DNA of 64,000 nucleotides from Streptomyces triculaminicus (GTDB taxonomy: Bacteria > Actinomycetota > Actinomycetes > Streptomycetales > Streptomycetaceae). Below, one piece after another: positions 16,073 to 25,100 of this stretch (position 1 is its first letter; each line of letters begins with the position of its first letter). The position numbers were made by a program, and so were the translations under genes. The stretch lies in contig NZ_JAFMOF010000002.1 in assembly GCF_017349075.1 (NCBI RefSeq), positions 1,302,001 to 1,366,000 on the forward strand. Direction: 5' to 3'. The notes under the pieces are model-generated. The model saw nothing but the letters and a program-made list of their open reading frames with translations, had not been told where the DNA came from and searched no databases.

Positions 16073-18562
16073 TCACACCCTGAAGCACCAGAAGTTGACA
16101 TCCCAGAAGCCGGAGCCGGCCGGGTTGATGGTGACTGTGAAGCCCGTGGTGGACTCTGCGGAGAGCCGGACCTGGTGGTCGATGTCGTCGTACACGGTCA
16201 CCACCGGGCGAGGAGTCGACGTCATGGTCGGCCCGTAGGAGAGCGATACTCCCGTGCCGCCGTTTGTACTCACATGCCCGGTGAAGATTCCCTCGTCGGC
16301 GGAGGCTGAGACGTAGTCGCGCCAGACACCGATGTGCCTGGTGGCCCCACCGCTCTCGTACTGGTGGTAATTGGTGCTGGAGCTGCCGTTGTTCCAGCCG
16401 ATGGTCGTGAGTGTGGCCGAGGCGGTGATGTAGCCACCGGTCACGCCACCACTCTCGTAGCCGGCAAAGAGAGTCCCGCCCGTACCTGCCGTAGCGATGA
16501 CGAAGGCGCCGCGTGCCGCTTCAGTGTCGGCACGAATCGTCTCCAGACGTGCGCCCCCAGAGGTCGCGAGGAAGGCACGGGAAACTACCTGGACGCCGGT
16601 TCCGTCATCGAACGGGCTGGAGTTGATGCCGACAGCCACGTCGGAGCCGCTGCTCACCCCGTTGATGAACCCGAAGTCAGAACCGCTGTTCGGGTAGAAA
16701 CGGATCTCCGGTAGGAACGTTGCCGTGGGGTTGATCTCCAGCCGCTTGCCCGAGGTGCCGGATACGAGCTGGCCGATGATGGACACGTCCCCCGTGGAGG
16801 CGTCAGCGAAGAAGGTCCGGGTGCCGGCAGAGTTGTACGCCGAGATCCCGGAGGACGACATCTCTGCCCGGGCCCCGGTGTCGGCGGTCTTGATCCGAGC
16901 GCCGACAATCGAGTCCGCGCTGATCGTCCCGGCCGTGACCTTGGTGACCGTAAGGTCCGAGATATGCGCATCATCGATGAGGAGCGCCGTGGTGGTCGCC
17001 GCGTCGGACGGGCCGCTCTTGTTGCCCGTGATGTCCACGGCCACCACCCGCACGTAGCGCGCCGAGGTCTCCTCGACCGGCACCGTGACGACGACCGGGA
17101 TCTGCGCCTGGATCATCCCGGCCGTCGCTGAGGCCTTGCCCTTGAGCGTGGACTCGGACGGCGTGAAGGTGGGCTCGTAGTCGACGTGGATCTCCAGGTG
17201 ATGGAGGTCCGACTCCAAGTTGTATGTACCGCCTGATGATGCCTTCCCGAGCGTGTGCGTGACCTGGACCGCGATCCGGGACGCGGCCACCGTCGGGGCA
17301 GCCGGCGTCGAGGGCGGGATGTTGTCCGCGCTCGCCACGAACGTCGTCGTCCCCGACCAGGCGCCGGTGTTCCCGGCCTTGTCCACGGCCCGGATCTGCA
17401 CGTCGTACCCGACCCCGGGGGAGAGATCCTGCAGCTGTGCGGTGGTCTGGTCCCACGCCACCACCATGGTCTGCCACTGCCCGTCCGGCGCGGCGAACGG
17501 CTGCGCCCAGGTCTGCATGTCGGCCCAGCGGATCTGCGAGACCTGCGTCCACGTGGCCGGGTAGATCATGTCGGTGTCGACGGCCCACCGGAGCTCGTAG
17601 TGATCGCCGTCGATGATCGTGGAGTTGTCGGTGTTGAGTGGGGCGTTCCAGGAGACGATGACCCGCGCTCGAGTAAATCCTCGGCTGTCGAGGTAGGCCA
17701 TGCCCGTGAACGGCTCGATCAGCGTCGGCACGCCCGGGACGCTGGTGTCCGCGTTCGGCCGGGAGCCGACCGGTTCGGTGCCGGACGCGCTGAGCTGGCG
17801 GGAGAAGTCGCCCACGGTCACGCTGACGCTGCCCGCGCCCTCGAACGCGACGTAGTCCGTAAGGTCCATCCACGTACCGTCAGTGGCCCGGTAGGCAACG
17901 GTGTAGCCCGAGGTGACGGGCCTGCTGGTCTCGGTCACCTGGAGCTTCATGGGGTTCAGGCGCTGGCCGCGGAAGACGATCTCGTTCGCGGTGTCGACGA
18001 TCCCCGCCTCCGGGCTGTACACCCACACGCGGTCTCCGACGGAGAACGTGCCGTGGATGTCGTAGTCGGACGTCGACAGGCGCAGTTCGTTGCGGGTGGA
18101 GGTGAACCGATTGAGCTGGAGCTGGGCGCGTGTGGAGGCGTTACTGGTGGAGGTGTCTGACTCGGACACCAGCCTGGTCAGCCGGACCGCGTTGCCGTGG
18201 ATGTCCTTGTAGGAGGTGGCCGGCGAGATGTCCGCCGCGCCAGTGGCGATGCTCGTGCCGTCGCCCTCGGCGAGGAGGACGACGCGCGTGGTGTAGTCCT
18301 CGGCGTCCCGGGTTACGTCGAAGCTGCCGGGCAGGGCCCGCATGCTCATGTCCTCGCCCGTGCCCTTGCCGGTGATCAGGCACTGGGGGGTCGTCACGAA
18401 GAGGTTCGACTCGGGGCCGGCGTCCAGGGTGCCGTTGCCGTTGACGCGCCACGACACCGGTACAGAGGTTGTCGACATCGTGTCGCACACGTACGTGATG
18501 GCCTGGCGGGGAGACTCGTACTGGTGGCGTCCGGTGTAGGTCCCCGACCTGCGGGACGCCAT
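16073..18562 (-). CDS. Large minor tail protein, N-terminally truncated at the prophage junction
   Basis: 829 codons are open. The reading reaches 18562, where the ATG and the first four or so residues (MASRR) come from host ABC-F antisense sequence, not from phage. The phage part begins within a folded region (SGTYTGRHQYESPRQAITYV), so the N-terminal domain is missing. Later there are fibronectin type III-like stretches (VPTLIEPFTG..., LSPGVGYDVQIRAVDKAGN, about 275-420) and a beta-rich C-terminal receptor-binding part. Such proteins sit at the tail tip and are usually over 1000 residues. The gene is probably dead or untranslated. Confidence 0.75.
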   Translation of the reverse strand: MASRRSGTYTGRHQYESPRQAITYVCDTMSTTSVPVSWRVNGNGTLDAGPESNLFVTTPQCLITGKGTGEDMSMRALPGSFDVTRDAEDYTTRVVLLAEGDGTSIATGAADISPATSYKDIHGNAVRLTRLVSESDTSTSNASTRAQLQLNRFTSTRNELRLSTSDYDIHGTFSVGDRVWVYSPEAGIVDTANEIVFRGQRLNPMKLQVTETSRPVTSGYTVAYRATDGTWMDLTDYVAFEGAGSVSVTVGDFSRQLSASGTEPVGSRPNADTSVPGVPTLIEPFTGMAYLDSRGFTRARVIVSWNAPLNTDNSTIIDGDHYELRWAVDTDMIYPATWTQVSQIRWADMQTWAQPFAAPDGQWQTMVVAWDQTTAQLQDLSPGVGYDVQIRAVDKAGNTGAWSGTTTFVASADNIPPSTPAAPTVAASRIAVQVTHTLGKASSGGTYNLESDLHHLEIHVDYEPTFTPSESTLKGKASATAGMIQAQIPVVVTVPVEETSARYVRVVAVDITGNKSGPSDAATTTALLIDDAHISDLTVTKVTAGTISADSIVGARIKTADTGARAEMSSSGISAYNSAGTRTFFADASTGDVSIIGQLVSGTSGKRLEINPTATFLPEIRFYPNSGSDFGFINGVSSGSDVAVGINSSPFDDGTGVQVVSRAFLATSGGARLETIRADTEAARGAFVIATAGTGGTLFAGYESGGVTGGYITASATLTTIGWNNGSSSTNYHQYESGGATRHIGVWRDYVSASADEGIFTGHVSTNGGTGVSLSYGPTMTSTPRPVVTVYDDIDHQVRLSAESTTGFTVTINPAGSGFWDVNFWCFRV
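18545..18551 (+). repeat. Right junction repeat (attR-like core CGACCTG)
   Basis: Second copy of the 7-base repeat found at 2006-2012, at the boundary between the tail gene and the ABC-F remainder. Flanking bases differ, so identity is limited to these seven bases. Confidence 0.7.
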
Positions 18563-18899
18563 GTCCGCCCTGAGCCGCTACGGCCTCGCCGGCGCCGGCC
18601 GGCAGAGCTTCGAGACGCTCTCCGGCGGCCAGCAGGCACGGTTCCAGATCCTCCTGCTGGAACTGGCCGGGGCCACCCTGCTGCTCCTCGACGAGCCCAC
18701 CGACAACCTCGACCTCATCTCCGCCGAGGCCCTGGAAGCGGCCCTGAACACCTTCACCGGCACCGTCGTCGCGGTCACCCACGACCGCTGGTTCGCCCGC
18801 GCCTTCGGCCGCTTCCTCGTCTTCCGCGAGGACGGCCGGGTGGTGGAGAGCGACGAACCGGTCTGGGACGAGGGACGCGTGGCCCGCGCCCGGCGATGA
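18545..18899 (+). pseudogene. ABC-F ATPase, C-terminal part
   Basis: Continues the ABC-F gene broken at 2012: Asp-Leu-Arg-Asp-Ala-Met then SALSRYGLAGAG, signature TLSGGQQARFQ, Walker B LLLLDEPTDNLD and the switch VTHDRWFARAF, ending DEGRVARARR. The frame is exactly that of the second cassette before the insertion. An internal ATG at 18561 could start a 112-residue fragment, but this lacks a Walker A and would not hydrolyse ATP. Confidence 0.88.
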
Positions 18900-18954
18900 A
18901 CCCGCGGACGGAGAAACAGGCCGCGACGGCGCGTTCGCCCCGCCTCCGGCACGG

Positions 18955-19860
18955 CTACGCCTGCCCCTTCCCGGCCCGTGCCCGCGCTCCCTCCCGGACG
19001 GTGTTCTCGGCCGCCGACATGTCCTGGGTGCCGATGACGGACAGCAGCTCCAGCTGGGCGGCGGCTCGGGTGCCGGGCGGGGCGGTGAACCACTGCAGGC
19101 GCTGGTGCCCGTCCTCGCTGAACAGGGTGTGACAGTCCAGCTCGATGACGCCCAGCGCGGCATGGACGATGCGCTTGCGGTCGACGCGGCGCAGGCCGAC
19201 GTCGCGGGTCTCCCACAGGGCGGTGAACTCCGTGCTGCGCCGCCGCAGCGCCGTCACCAGAGCGGTGATCTCGCCGTCGCAGCCCCGCCGGGCGCCGACC
19301 GCCCGGAGATCGGCGACGAAGACCCGAGAGTGGTGCGCGTGCTCGTCGGCCGGATAGAGGGCGCGGGCGGCGGGGTCGGTGAACCAGCGGTAGACGAAGC
19401 TCGCCGCCGGGCCGCGTACGGCCGGATGCCGGCCGACCAGGGCCGCGGCCAGGTCGTTCTGGGCGAGCGTCTCGTGCAGGTCGGTGATGACCTGGGCGGG
19501 AGTGGTGGTGAGCCGGTCCAGCAGGCCGAGCAGGGCCGGCTGGACGTGCGCCGTGGGGCCGTGCGCCGCCTGGGGAAGGGGGCGGCCGGCGAGGTGGAAC
19601 AGGTGGTCGCGTTCGTCGCCGCTCAGCCGCAGCGCCCGGGCCAGGGCGGTCAGGGCGTGTTCCGAGGGCTGGGAGCCGCGCCCGCGCTCCAGTTCGGTGT
19701 AGTAGTCCGACGACAGGGCTGCCAGCTGCGCGACCTCCTCGCGCCGCAGGCCGGGCACCCGGCGCCTGGGTCCGGTGGGCAGTCCCACGTCGGCCGGACG
19801 GATACGGGCGCGGCGGGACTTGAGGAACGCGGCGAGTTCGGAGAGGTTCACGCCGCCCAT
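18955..19860 (-). CDS. MmyB/MLTR-type helix-turn-helix regulator
   Basis: 301 residues from the ATG at 19860 (MGGVNLSELAAFLKSRRARI). The N-terminal XRE domain has the characteristic RRVPGLRREEVAQLA and DYYTELERGRG. The C-terminal MmyB-like ligand domain (about 105-280) contains NDLAAALVG, YRWFTDPAARALYPADE and WETRDVGLRR, forming a small-molecule or fatty-acid pocket in known structures. It is divergent from the tautomerase gene at 20034 and is the likely regulator of it. Confidence 0.85.
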   Translation of the reverse strand: MGGVNLSELAAFLKSRRARIRPADVGLPTGPRRRVPGLRREEVAQLAALSSDYYTELERGRGSQPSEHALTALARALRLSGDERDHLFHLAGRPLPQAAHGPTAHVQPALLGLLDRLTTTPAQVITDLHETLAQNDLAAALVGRHPAVRGPAASFVYRWFTDPAARALYPADEHAHHSRVFVADLRAVGARRGCDGEITALVTALRRRSTEFTALWETRDVGLRRVDRKRIVHAALGVIELDCHTLFSEDGHQRLQWFTAPPGTRAAAQLELLSVIGTQDMSAAENTVREGARARAGKGQA

Positions 19861-20033
19861 CGTCACCCGCACCGCGAGGGCCGATCCAGGGGGTGGCATC
19901 CCCTGGGTGGACACAACCCTGGCTGGCGGCGGGGCACCCGGCCGATCGTGGGGCACGGAACGGCGACGCCGCCGTTGCCCGACGGCCTGACCGCGGGCGG
20001 TTCCGCACACCTCGTCGCAGAAGGAGAACGCAC

Positions 20034-20249
20034 ATGCTGTTCGCGAACTTCAAGGTTCCCGCGCACACCCTCAGCGAGGAGCAGAAGCAGCAGATCATCG
20101 CCCGCACCACCGACCTGTACGCCGAGCTCTACGGCGAACGCGCCCGCACCACCACCATGGTGCTGGTCGAGGAGGTCGCCGACGGCGGCTGGGGCATCGG
20201 CGGCGACGTCCTGACCCTCGCCAAGCTGTGGGAGATGCCCCAGCCCTGA
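20034..20249 (+). CDS. 4-oxalocrotonate tautomerase-family protein lacking Pro-1
   Basis: 71 residues, ATG 20034 preceded by AAGGAGA. MLFANFKVPAHTLSEEQKQQ and TTTMVLVEEV, with GGWGIGGDVLT, match the short tautomerase subunit that assembles into hexamers. Catalysis in this superfamily uses the amino-terminal Pro exposed after Met removal; here the second codon is CTG (Leu) where CCG would give Pro, a one-base difference. The protein is therefore either inactive as a tautomerase or recently mutated. Divergent from the MmyB-like regulator. Confidence 0.8.
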   Translation: MLFANFKVPAHTLSEEQKQQIIARTTDLYAELYGERARTTTMVLVEEVADGGWGIGGDVLTLAKLWEMPQP

Positions 20250-20353
20250 CCGACCGGACCGGCCTCGAGGCGCCCGGGGCTTCACGGCCGGAGGCGGGGG
20301 AGCCCCTCCGATAAGAATTGGGCGGGAGGCGAGGCGTCGGCGAGAATCCCGGC

Positions 20354-23300
20354 ATGATCCAGAAGCCCGTGGCCGCGCTCGTCGACGAACTGCTCGCCGC
20401 CGACGCACCGATGTCGTACCGCCGCCGCCTGACCCACACCGCCCTCCGCGCGAAGGGACTGCGCGGCAGCGGCGAACTGCGCGCGATGGTCGACGAGCTG
20501 GCGGGGCGCGGGGCGTACGAGCGGGGGCTCGCGGCGCTGGCCGCCGAGGCCGGCCGCGACTTCGCCTGGCTGGAGACCCGCCTGACCGACCCCGATCCGG
20601 TCGTCCGGCTCCACGCCGTCTCCGCCGTCCGGCGGGGGCACATACCGGACGCCGCTGTTATGGCGGCGATGGACGACGCCCCCGCCGTCGTCCGGCACGA
20701 GCTGACGCGCGCCGTCGTCACCGGCAGGCGCACCGGCCTCGCCGACGCGCTCATCGGGCCCCTCCGCGCCCGCTGGGGGGACGCGGAGGCCGTCAGGCTG
20801 CTGCCCGGCTGCGGCCCGGCCACCGTCGCCGAACTGCTGCCCGGCCTCTTCCACGCCGTCATCGGCTGGACGGCCCTCGCCCGCCACCACGCCGCGCTCA
20901 TCGTCGACGAGGCCGAGCGCCAGCTCACCGCCCTGCCGGAGGCCGCGCGGCGCGCCTGGTGGCAGGCGAACGGGGCGAGCGTGGCGGCCGCGGCCGAGAC
21001 CGAACCCCTGCGCGTGCTCGACCTGCTGGAACGCCTGTGCCACGGGGAGCTGACCTGGCGCATCGAGCACCGGATCGGCAGGCTGGCGGCCGCGGACCCG
21101 GGCCGTACCCTCCGCCTGCTGCTCGCGCCCGAACGCGGCACCGCGCACCTCCACCGGCTCGGCACACCCCTGCTGCGCACCCTGGTGCGCCTCGACCCGC
21201 CCGAACTCCCCGACCTGGCCCGCGCCCTGGCCCCCGAGCCCCGCCAGCTGACGCGCCTGCTGCGCGTCATGGCCCCGTCCCGGCGCGCCGCCTGCTACGA
21301 CACCGCCATGACCGGGCGCTCCGGCCGCGCCGGCCTGCCCGACGACCTCCTCGAGGTGCTGCCGCGGGCGCGGCGCGAGGCCGAGGCGCGGCGGATGGCC
21401 GCGCAGGCCCGGGAGTACGGGGGCTCCTGGCAGCTGATCCTCGCCGCCGTCTCGTTCCTGCCGGTGGCCGAGGCACGGCCGGAACTGCTCGCCGCGACCC
21501 GCCGTTCCGCGGCCGAGGACCGCGCGTACGCCTACCCCCTGCTGCTGCGCAACGCCGCGCGCACACGCGAGCCGGCCGTCCTCACCGAACTCCTCGCGGA
21601 GCACCTGGGACGGCTGCGCAACGAACAGGACCCCGTGCGCTCCCCGGCGCTCGCCGCGCTCGCCGCCGTCCACCCGGCCCTGTTCACCGACGCGGCCGCC
21701 CCCCACCTCGAGCGCGTCACCACGGACGCGCTCGAGGCCCGCGACCTCTCCTGGAACGGCGTCTCCGCCCTCGGCAAGCTGGCCGAGGCCGTGCTGCGCG
21801 AACACGCCGGCACCGGCGAGAAGGAGCTGACGGCCTGGGCGCTGCGCACCCTCGTCCGGCTCTTCGCCACCAGCCGCCCGCGCCTCACGGGACTGCGGCG
21901 CGGGCAGGAGCGCGAGGTCGTCGACGCGCTGCTCCCCTCCCTCGAAGCGGCCGTGTCCAGGGCCGAGTACGCGCCGGCGCTCGACCTGATCCGCAGGCTC
22001 GAGCGGCGCGCCCACGCCGTGCCCGAGCTGCAGGACATCCTGTGGCGGGTGATCCGGGACGGCGACGAGAACATGGCGACCCAGGCCGTGTGGCTGTGGC
22101 TGGACGACATCACCACCCGCGACGAACGCCTGCCCCGGCTCCTCGCCCTGGACCCCTCGTTCGCCACCCACCCCCTCGTCACGCCGACACTCGCCGGCCG
22201 CCGCATGGACCTGCTGGACGTCGTGCTGGGCGACACCCCGCCGTACGGACGTCTGCTGGCCGAGAACCGCCACTGGGTGCCGCACGTCGGCCCCTCCACC
22301 CGCCACTGGCCGCCGCGACACCAGGCCGCCGCGGCACGGCTGCTGGCCCGCGCCGCGGACGACACCACACTCCACATGCACTGGCGCGTATCGGCCATCT
22401 GGTCGGCCGCCTGGATCCCCGGGCACGGCACCGAGCTGCTGCGGCGCTTCGCCGACAGCACGGAGGTGCCGCTGGCCGAGGCCGCGCTCGCGGCGATGGC
22501 GCACACGGACCGGCCGGAAGAACACCTGACGACGCTGCTCGCCCACGCCGGCGGGGACCGCGCCCGGGTGGCGATCTACGCCGCGACCCGCGTGAGCCGC
22601 TTCGTCGCCCCCTCCCGCCTGGCCGGGGAGCTACGCGCCCTGCTGCTCGCCGACAGCGGGGTGAAGGTGACCAGCCGCAAGGAAGCGGCCAGGCTCGCCG
22701 CCGGCTCGCTGCCGGTACGGGAAGCGGCCGCCCTCCTCGCCGAGGCCTGCGCGCACCCGGGCCAGCACCACGACGTGCGGGCCGCCTGCGTGGCCGTCAC
22801 GACGGGACTGCTGGACCACGCGGAGGCCTGGGCGCTGCTGGAGGACGCCGTGACCGGCCGGCGCGAGCTGCGCCAGGCGGTGCTCGGCACCTCGCCCTAC
22901 CAGCTGCCGGAGCGGCACCGCCCGCGCTACGCACGGCTGGTCCACGCCCTGTGCCGCACGGACGACCCCGAGGTCGCGGTGGCCGCGTACACGGCGCTCG
23001 GACAGTGGTCGCGCTGGGTGCCGGAGGCGGCCGACACGCTCGTGGACGTCGTCACCGACCTGGACGACCGCACCGGCTGGCGGGCCGCGGCCCTCGCGCT
23101 GTGCCACCTCGTCACCACGGGCGGCCCGTCCGGCACCCCGGACCCCGCGCCCCTGACTCGCGCCCTCGCCGCGCTGATCGCCGCCGACGCGGGCGGCGGT
23201 ACGCCCGACGCGGAGCCCGACCGCGACCGGCCCGCCCGCCGCCGCGTCCGGTACGTCGTCACCGACGCCCAGGGCTGCCGGTGGAACCACCACGCCACCC

Positions 23301-23725
23301 TGCCCGTGACACACGCCGTCATCGAACTCCTCGGCGGCTCACCGGACTTCGTCGCCGACGCGGTGGACCTGGCGGTCCGGGCCCTCGACCTGGACGCGGC
23401 ACCGGACACGCTGGCGACGGAGCTGACACGCCTGGCCCGGCGGCACGAGGGCAGGCCCGCCCTCGCCGTCCGTACCGCAACCGCGCTCGAGGCGCGGCTG
23501 CGGACCGAGCGGGGCGGCGACGACGAGGCGTTCGCCCACGCCGCATGGGTCCTGTCCGAGGAAGGCGGCCATGCCGCCGGGCTGTTCGCGGTGGGTCTCA
23601 CGGCCGCCCGCGGCCGTCGCACCGACTGGGCGGAGCGCTGGCGCGAGCGACTGTGCGCGCTGCGCCGCCACCCGCACCCGGACGTCCGCGACGCCGCCCT
23701 CGCGCCGGCCACCGCCGAGGAATAG
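20354..23725 (+). CDS. Very large HEAT-repeat-like protein (1123 aa)
   Basis: A long, almost purely alpha-helical protein with repeated helix pairs such as DPDPVVRLHAVSAVRRG, DDPEVAVAAYTALGQWSR and RRHPHPDVRDAALA, the Asp-Pro/Arg pattern of HEAT-type scaffolds. No signal peptide, membrane segment or nucleotide-binding motif. It probably serves as a protein-interaction platform in the cytoplasm. It stands alone, between the tautomerase and the convergent gene at 23772. The antisense strand is also open over long stretches, as is usual for such GC content. Starts other than 20354 are possible since the ribosome site is weak. Confidence 0.75.
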   Translation: MIQKPVAALVDELLAADAPMSYRRRLTHTALRAKGLRGSGELRAMVDELAGRGAYERGLAALAAEAGRDFAWLETRLTDPDPVVRLHAVSAVRRGHIPDAAVMAAMDDAPAVVRHELTRAVVTGRRTGLADALIGPLRARWGDAEAVRLLPGCGPATVAELLPGLFHAVIGWTALARHHAALIVDEAERQLTALPEAARRAWWQANGASVAAAAETEPLRVLDLLERLCHGELTWRIEHRIGRLAAADPGRTLRLLLAPERGTAHLHRLGTPLLRTLVRLDPPELPDLARALAPEPRQLTRLLRVMAPSRRAACYDTAMTGRSGRAGLPDDLLEVLPRARREAEARRMAAQAREYGGSWQLILAAVSFLPVAEARPELLAATRRSAAEDRAYAYPLLLRNAARTREPAVLTELLAEHLGRLRNEQDPVRSPALAALAAVHPALFTDAAAPHLERVTTDALEARDLSWNGVSALGKLAEAVLREHAGTGEKELTAWALRTLVRLFATSRPRLTGLRRGQEREVVDALLPSLEAAVSRAEYAPALDLIRRLERRAHAVPELQDILWRVIRDGDENMATQAVWLWLDDITTRDERLPRLLALDPSFATHPLVTPTLAGRRMDLLDVVLGDTPPYGRLLAENRHWVPHVGPSTRHWPPRHQAAAARLLARAADDTTLHMHWRVSAIWSAAWIPGHGTELLRRFADSTEVPLAEAALAAMAHTDRPEEHLTTLLAHAGGDRARVAIYAATRVSRFVAPSRLAGELRALLLADSGVKVTSRKEAARLAAGSLPVREAAALLAEACAHPGQHHDVRAACVAVTTGLLDHAEAWALLEDAVTGRRELRQAVLGTSPYQLPERHRPRYARLVHALCRTDDPEVAVAAYTALGQWSRWVPEAADTLVDVVTDLDDRTGWRAAALALCHLVTTGGPSGTPDPAPLTRALAALIAADAGGGTPDAEPDRDRPARRRVRYVVTDAQGCRWNHHATLPVTHAVIELLGGSPDFVADAVDLAVRALDLDAAPDTLATELTRLARRHEGRPALAVRTATALEARLRTERGGDDEAFAHAAWVLSEEGGHAAGLFAVGLTAARGRRTDWAERWRERLCALRRHPHPDVRDAALAPATAEE

Positions 23726-23771
23726 CGGTCGCCGGCCCTCGGCAGGTGCGGGCGCGTCAGCTGCGCGAGCG

Positions 23772-24326
23772 TCAGCTCTCCACCGTCTGCACCTGCGGCG
23801 GATGGCCGTTCCAGGTGACGAACACCGACGTGGTCCGCAGGCCGGCCACGAAGTCCACCCGGATCCAGGCGCTCTGCTTCCACACCCGCATCCGCCAGCC
23901 CTCGTCCGGCGTGGCCGAGACGAGCGTGGCCGAGCTCTCCCCGAGATCGAAGACAGCCCGCCCGCCCCGGACCGGATAGCTCTTCACCGCACCGCCGCCC
24001 GACGCCGGCCGTTCCTCGGGGTGCGGCGCCGCCCCCGCCTCGTCCTCCGGCGTGGGCGTGGGTGTGACGTGCCGCGCGGACGGCCCCGCGGTGCTCGCCG
24101 ACGCGGACGGGGACGGGGGTGGCGACGGTGGCAGCGGGGCACGGGCCGAGGGGGCCGGACCGCCCGTCTCCGGCGCCGCGCCGCCGGAGATCGGCAGCGC
24201 GCGCGGCGGCTCGTAGGCCGTGCCCGCCAGCACGGTCCGCACCCCGTACCAGGACACCGCCATGGCTGCCGCGGTCGCCAGAACCCACACCAGGGCCTGC
24301 ATGATTCCTCGCCTCACCTGGCTCAT
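23772..24326 (-). CDS. Membrane-anchored or secreted protein beside a two-component system
   Basis: 184 residues. One N-terminal hydrophobic segment (about 9-30, ALVWVLATAAAMAVSWYGV), a long Pro/Ser/Ala linker (40-110), then a small beta domain with FDLGESSATLVSATP and WRMRVWKQSAWIRVDFVAG. It is divergent from the response regulator at 24360 with only about 30 bases between starts, so the promoters overlap and the gene is a candidate target or sensory accessory of that system. No family recognised. Confidence 0.65.
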   Translation of the reverse strand: MSQVRRGIMQALVWVLATAAAMAVSWYGVRTVLAGTAYEPPRALPISGGAAPETGGPAPSARAPLPPSPPPSPSASASTAGPSARHVTPTPTPEDEAGAAPHPEERPASGGGAVKSYPVRGGRAVFDLGESSATLVSATPDEGWRMRVWKQSAWIRVDFVAGLRTTSVFVTWNGHPPQVQTVES

Positions 24327-24359
24327 GGTGCCTCACTCGAATGGCGTACGGTGCCGCCC

Positions 24360-25100
24360 ATGGCAAGACTGCTCGTAGTCGAGGACGATCCGTTCGTGCG
24401 CTCGGCCCTCATCCGTCAGCTGACCGAGGCCTCGCACACCGTACGCAGCGTCGGCACCGCCCTCGAGGCGCTGCGCGAGGTGGCGCAGGTCGGCTTCGAC
24501 CTGGTCATCCTCGACCTCGGACTGCCGGATCTCGACGGGGCGCAGGCACTGAAGATGCTGCGCGGCATCACCGACGTGCCGGTCATCGTGGCCACCGCAC
24601 GGGACGACGAGGCGGAGATCATCCGCCTGCTCACCGACGGCGCCGACGACTACCTGGTCAAGCCGTTCTCCGTGGCGCACCTGACCGCGCGCATGGCCGC
24701 CGTCATGCGCCGGACGGGCCGCGGTGCGGCCGCGGCGGGCGAACCGGCGCCGTCCGGGGCGCTGCGCGTCGCCGGCCTGTCCGTCGATCCGCTGCGCCGG
24801 CTGGCCGAACTGGACGGTCTTGCCCTGGACCTGACCCGCCGTGAGTTCGACCTGCTCGCCTACCTGGCCGCCCGCCCGGGCGTCGTCGTGCCGCGCAAGG
24901 AGCTCCTCGCCGAGGTCTGGCAGCAGTCCTACGGCGACGACCAGACCATCGACGTCCACCTGTCCTGGTTACGCCGCAAGCTGGGCGAGACCGCCGCCAG
25001 ACCGCGCTACCTGCACACCGTCCGCGGGGTCGGCGTCAAGCTCGAGCCGCCGCAGGGGCCGCCCCCGGTGCCTCCGGAGGCACTCATGGAGCAGACGTGA
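24360..25100 (+). CDS. OmpR/PhoB-family response regulator with TTA codon
   Basis: 246 residues. Receiver domain (1-115): acidic Asp9/Asp10, phosphoacceptor Asp52 in VILDLGLPD, Lys101 in YLVKPFS. C-terminal winged helix (about 140-230): LTRREFDLLAYLA, IDVHLSWLRRKLGE, YLHTVRGVGVKL. The Leu of SWLRRK is a TTA codon, so full translation should require bldA tRNA, tying the system to development. Its TGA overlaps the GTG of the kinase gene. Confidence 0.93.
   Translation: MARLLVVEDDPFVRSALIRQLTEASHTVRSVGTALEALREVAQVGFDLVILDLGLPDLDGAQALKMLRGITDVPVIVATARDDEAEIIRLLTDGADDYLVKPFSVAHLTARMAAVMRRTGRGAAAAGEPAPSGALRVAGLSVDPLRRLAELDGLALDLTRREFDLLAYLAARPGVVVPRKELLAEVWQQSYGDDQTIDVHLSWLRRKLGETAARPRYLHTVRGVGVKLEPPQGPPPVPPEALMEQT

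Larger units (their letters stand above)
2013..18551. mobile_element. Defective prophage integrated in an ABC-F gene (about 16.5 kb)
   Basis: A block of phage genes with sharp ends inside a host gene. From left: XRE regulator operon (minus), DUF2690 secreted protein, collagen-like protein, coiled-coil membrane protein, holin, endolysin (minus), an HNH/epimerase/glycosyltransferase cassette (plus), secreted protein, membrane protein, tail fibre, tail-associated protein and truncated tail protein (minus). Packaging, head, tape measure and recombinase genes are all missing, and the tail gene lacks its N-terminus at the right junction, so this is a remnant rather than an inducible phage. Excision would need an integrase encoded elsewhere. 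Confidence 0.85.

Noticed and set aside
2013..18551. Integrase, terminase, portal or capsid genes in the element
   Set aside because: Every open frame of credible composition was examined; none shows Ser- or Tyr-recombinase catalytic motifs, a Walker-type terminase or head-protein features.
20282..22546. Long minus-strand open frame (754 codons) opposite the HEAT-like gene
   Set aside because: Composition is antisense to a well-formed helical protein, with no ribosome site or recognisable motif; long antisense frames are expected at this GC content.
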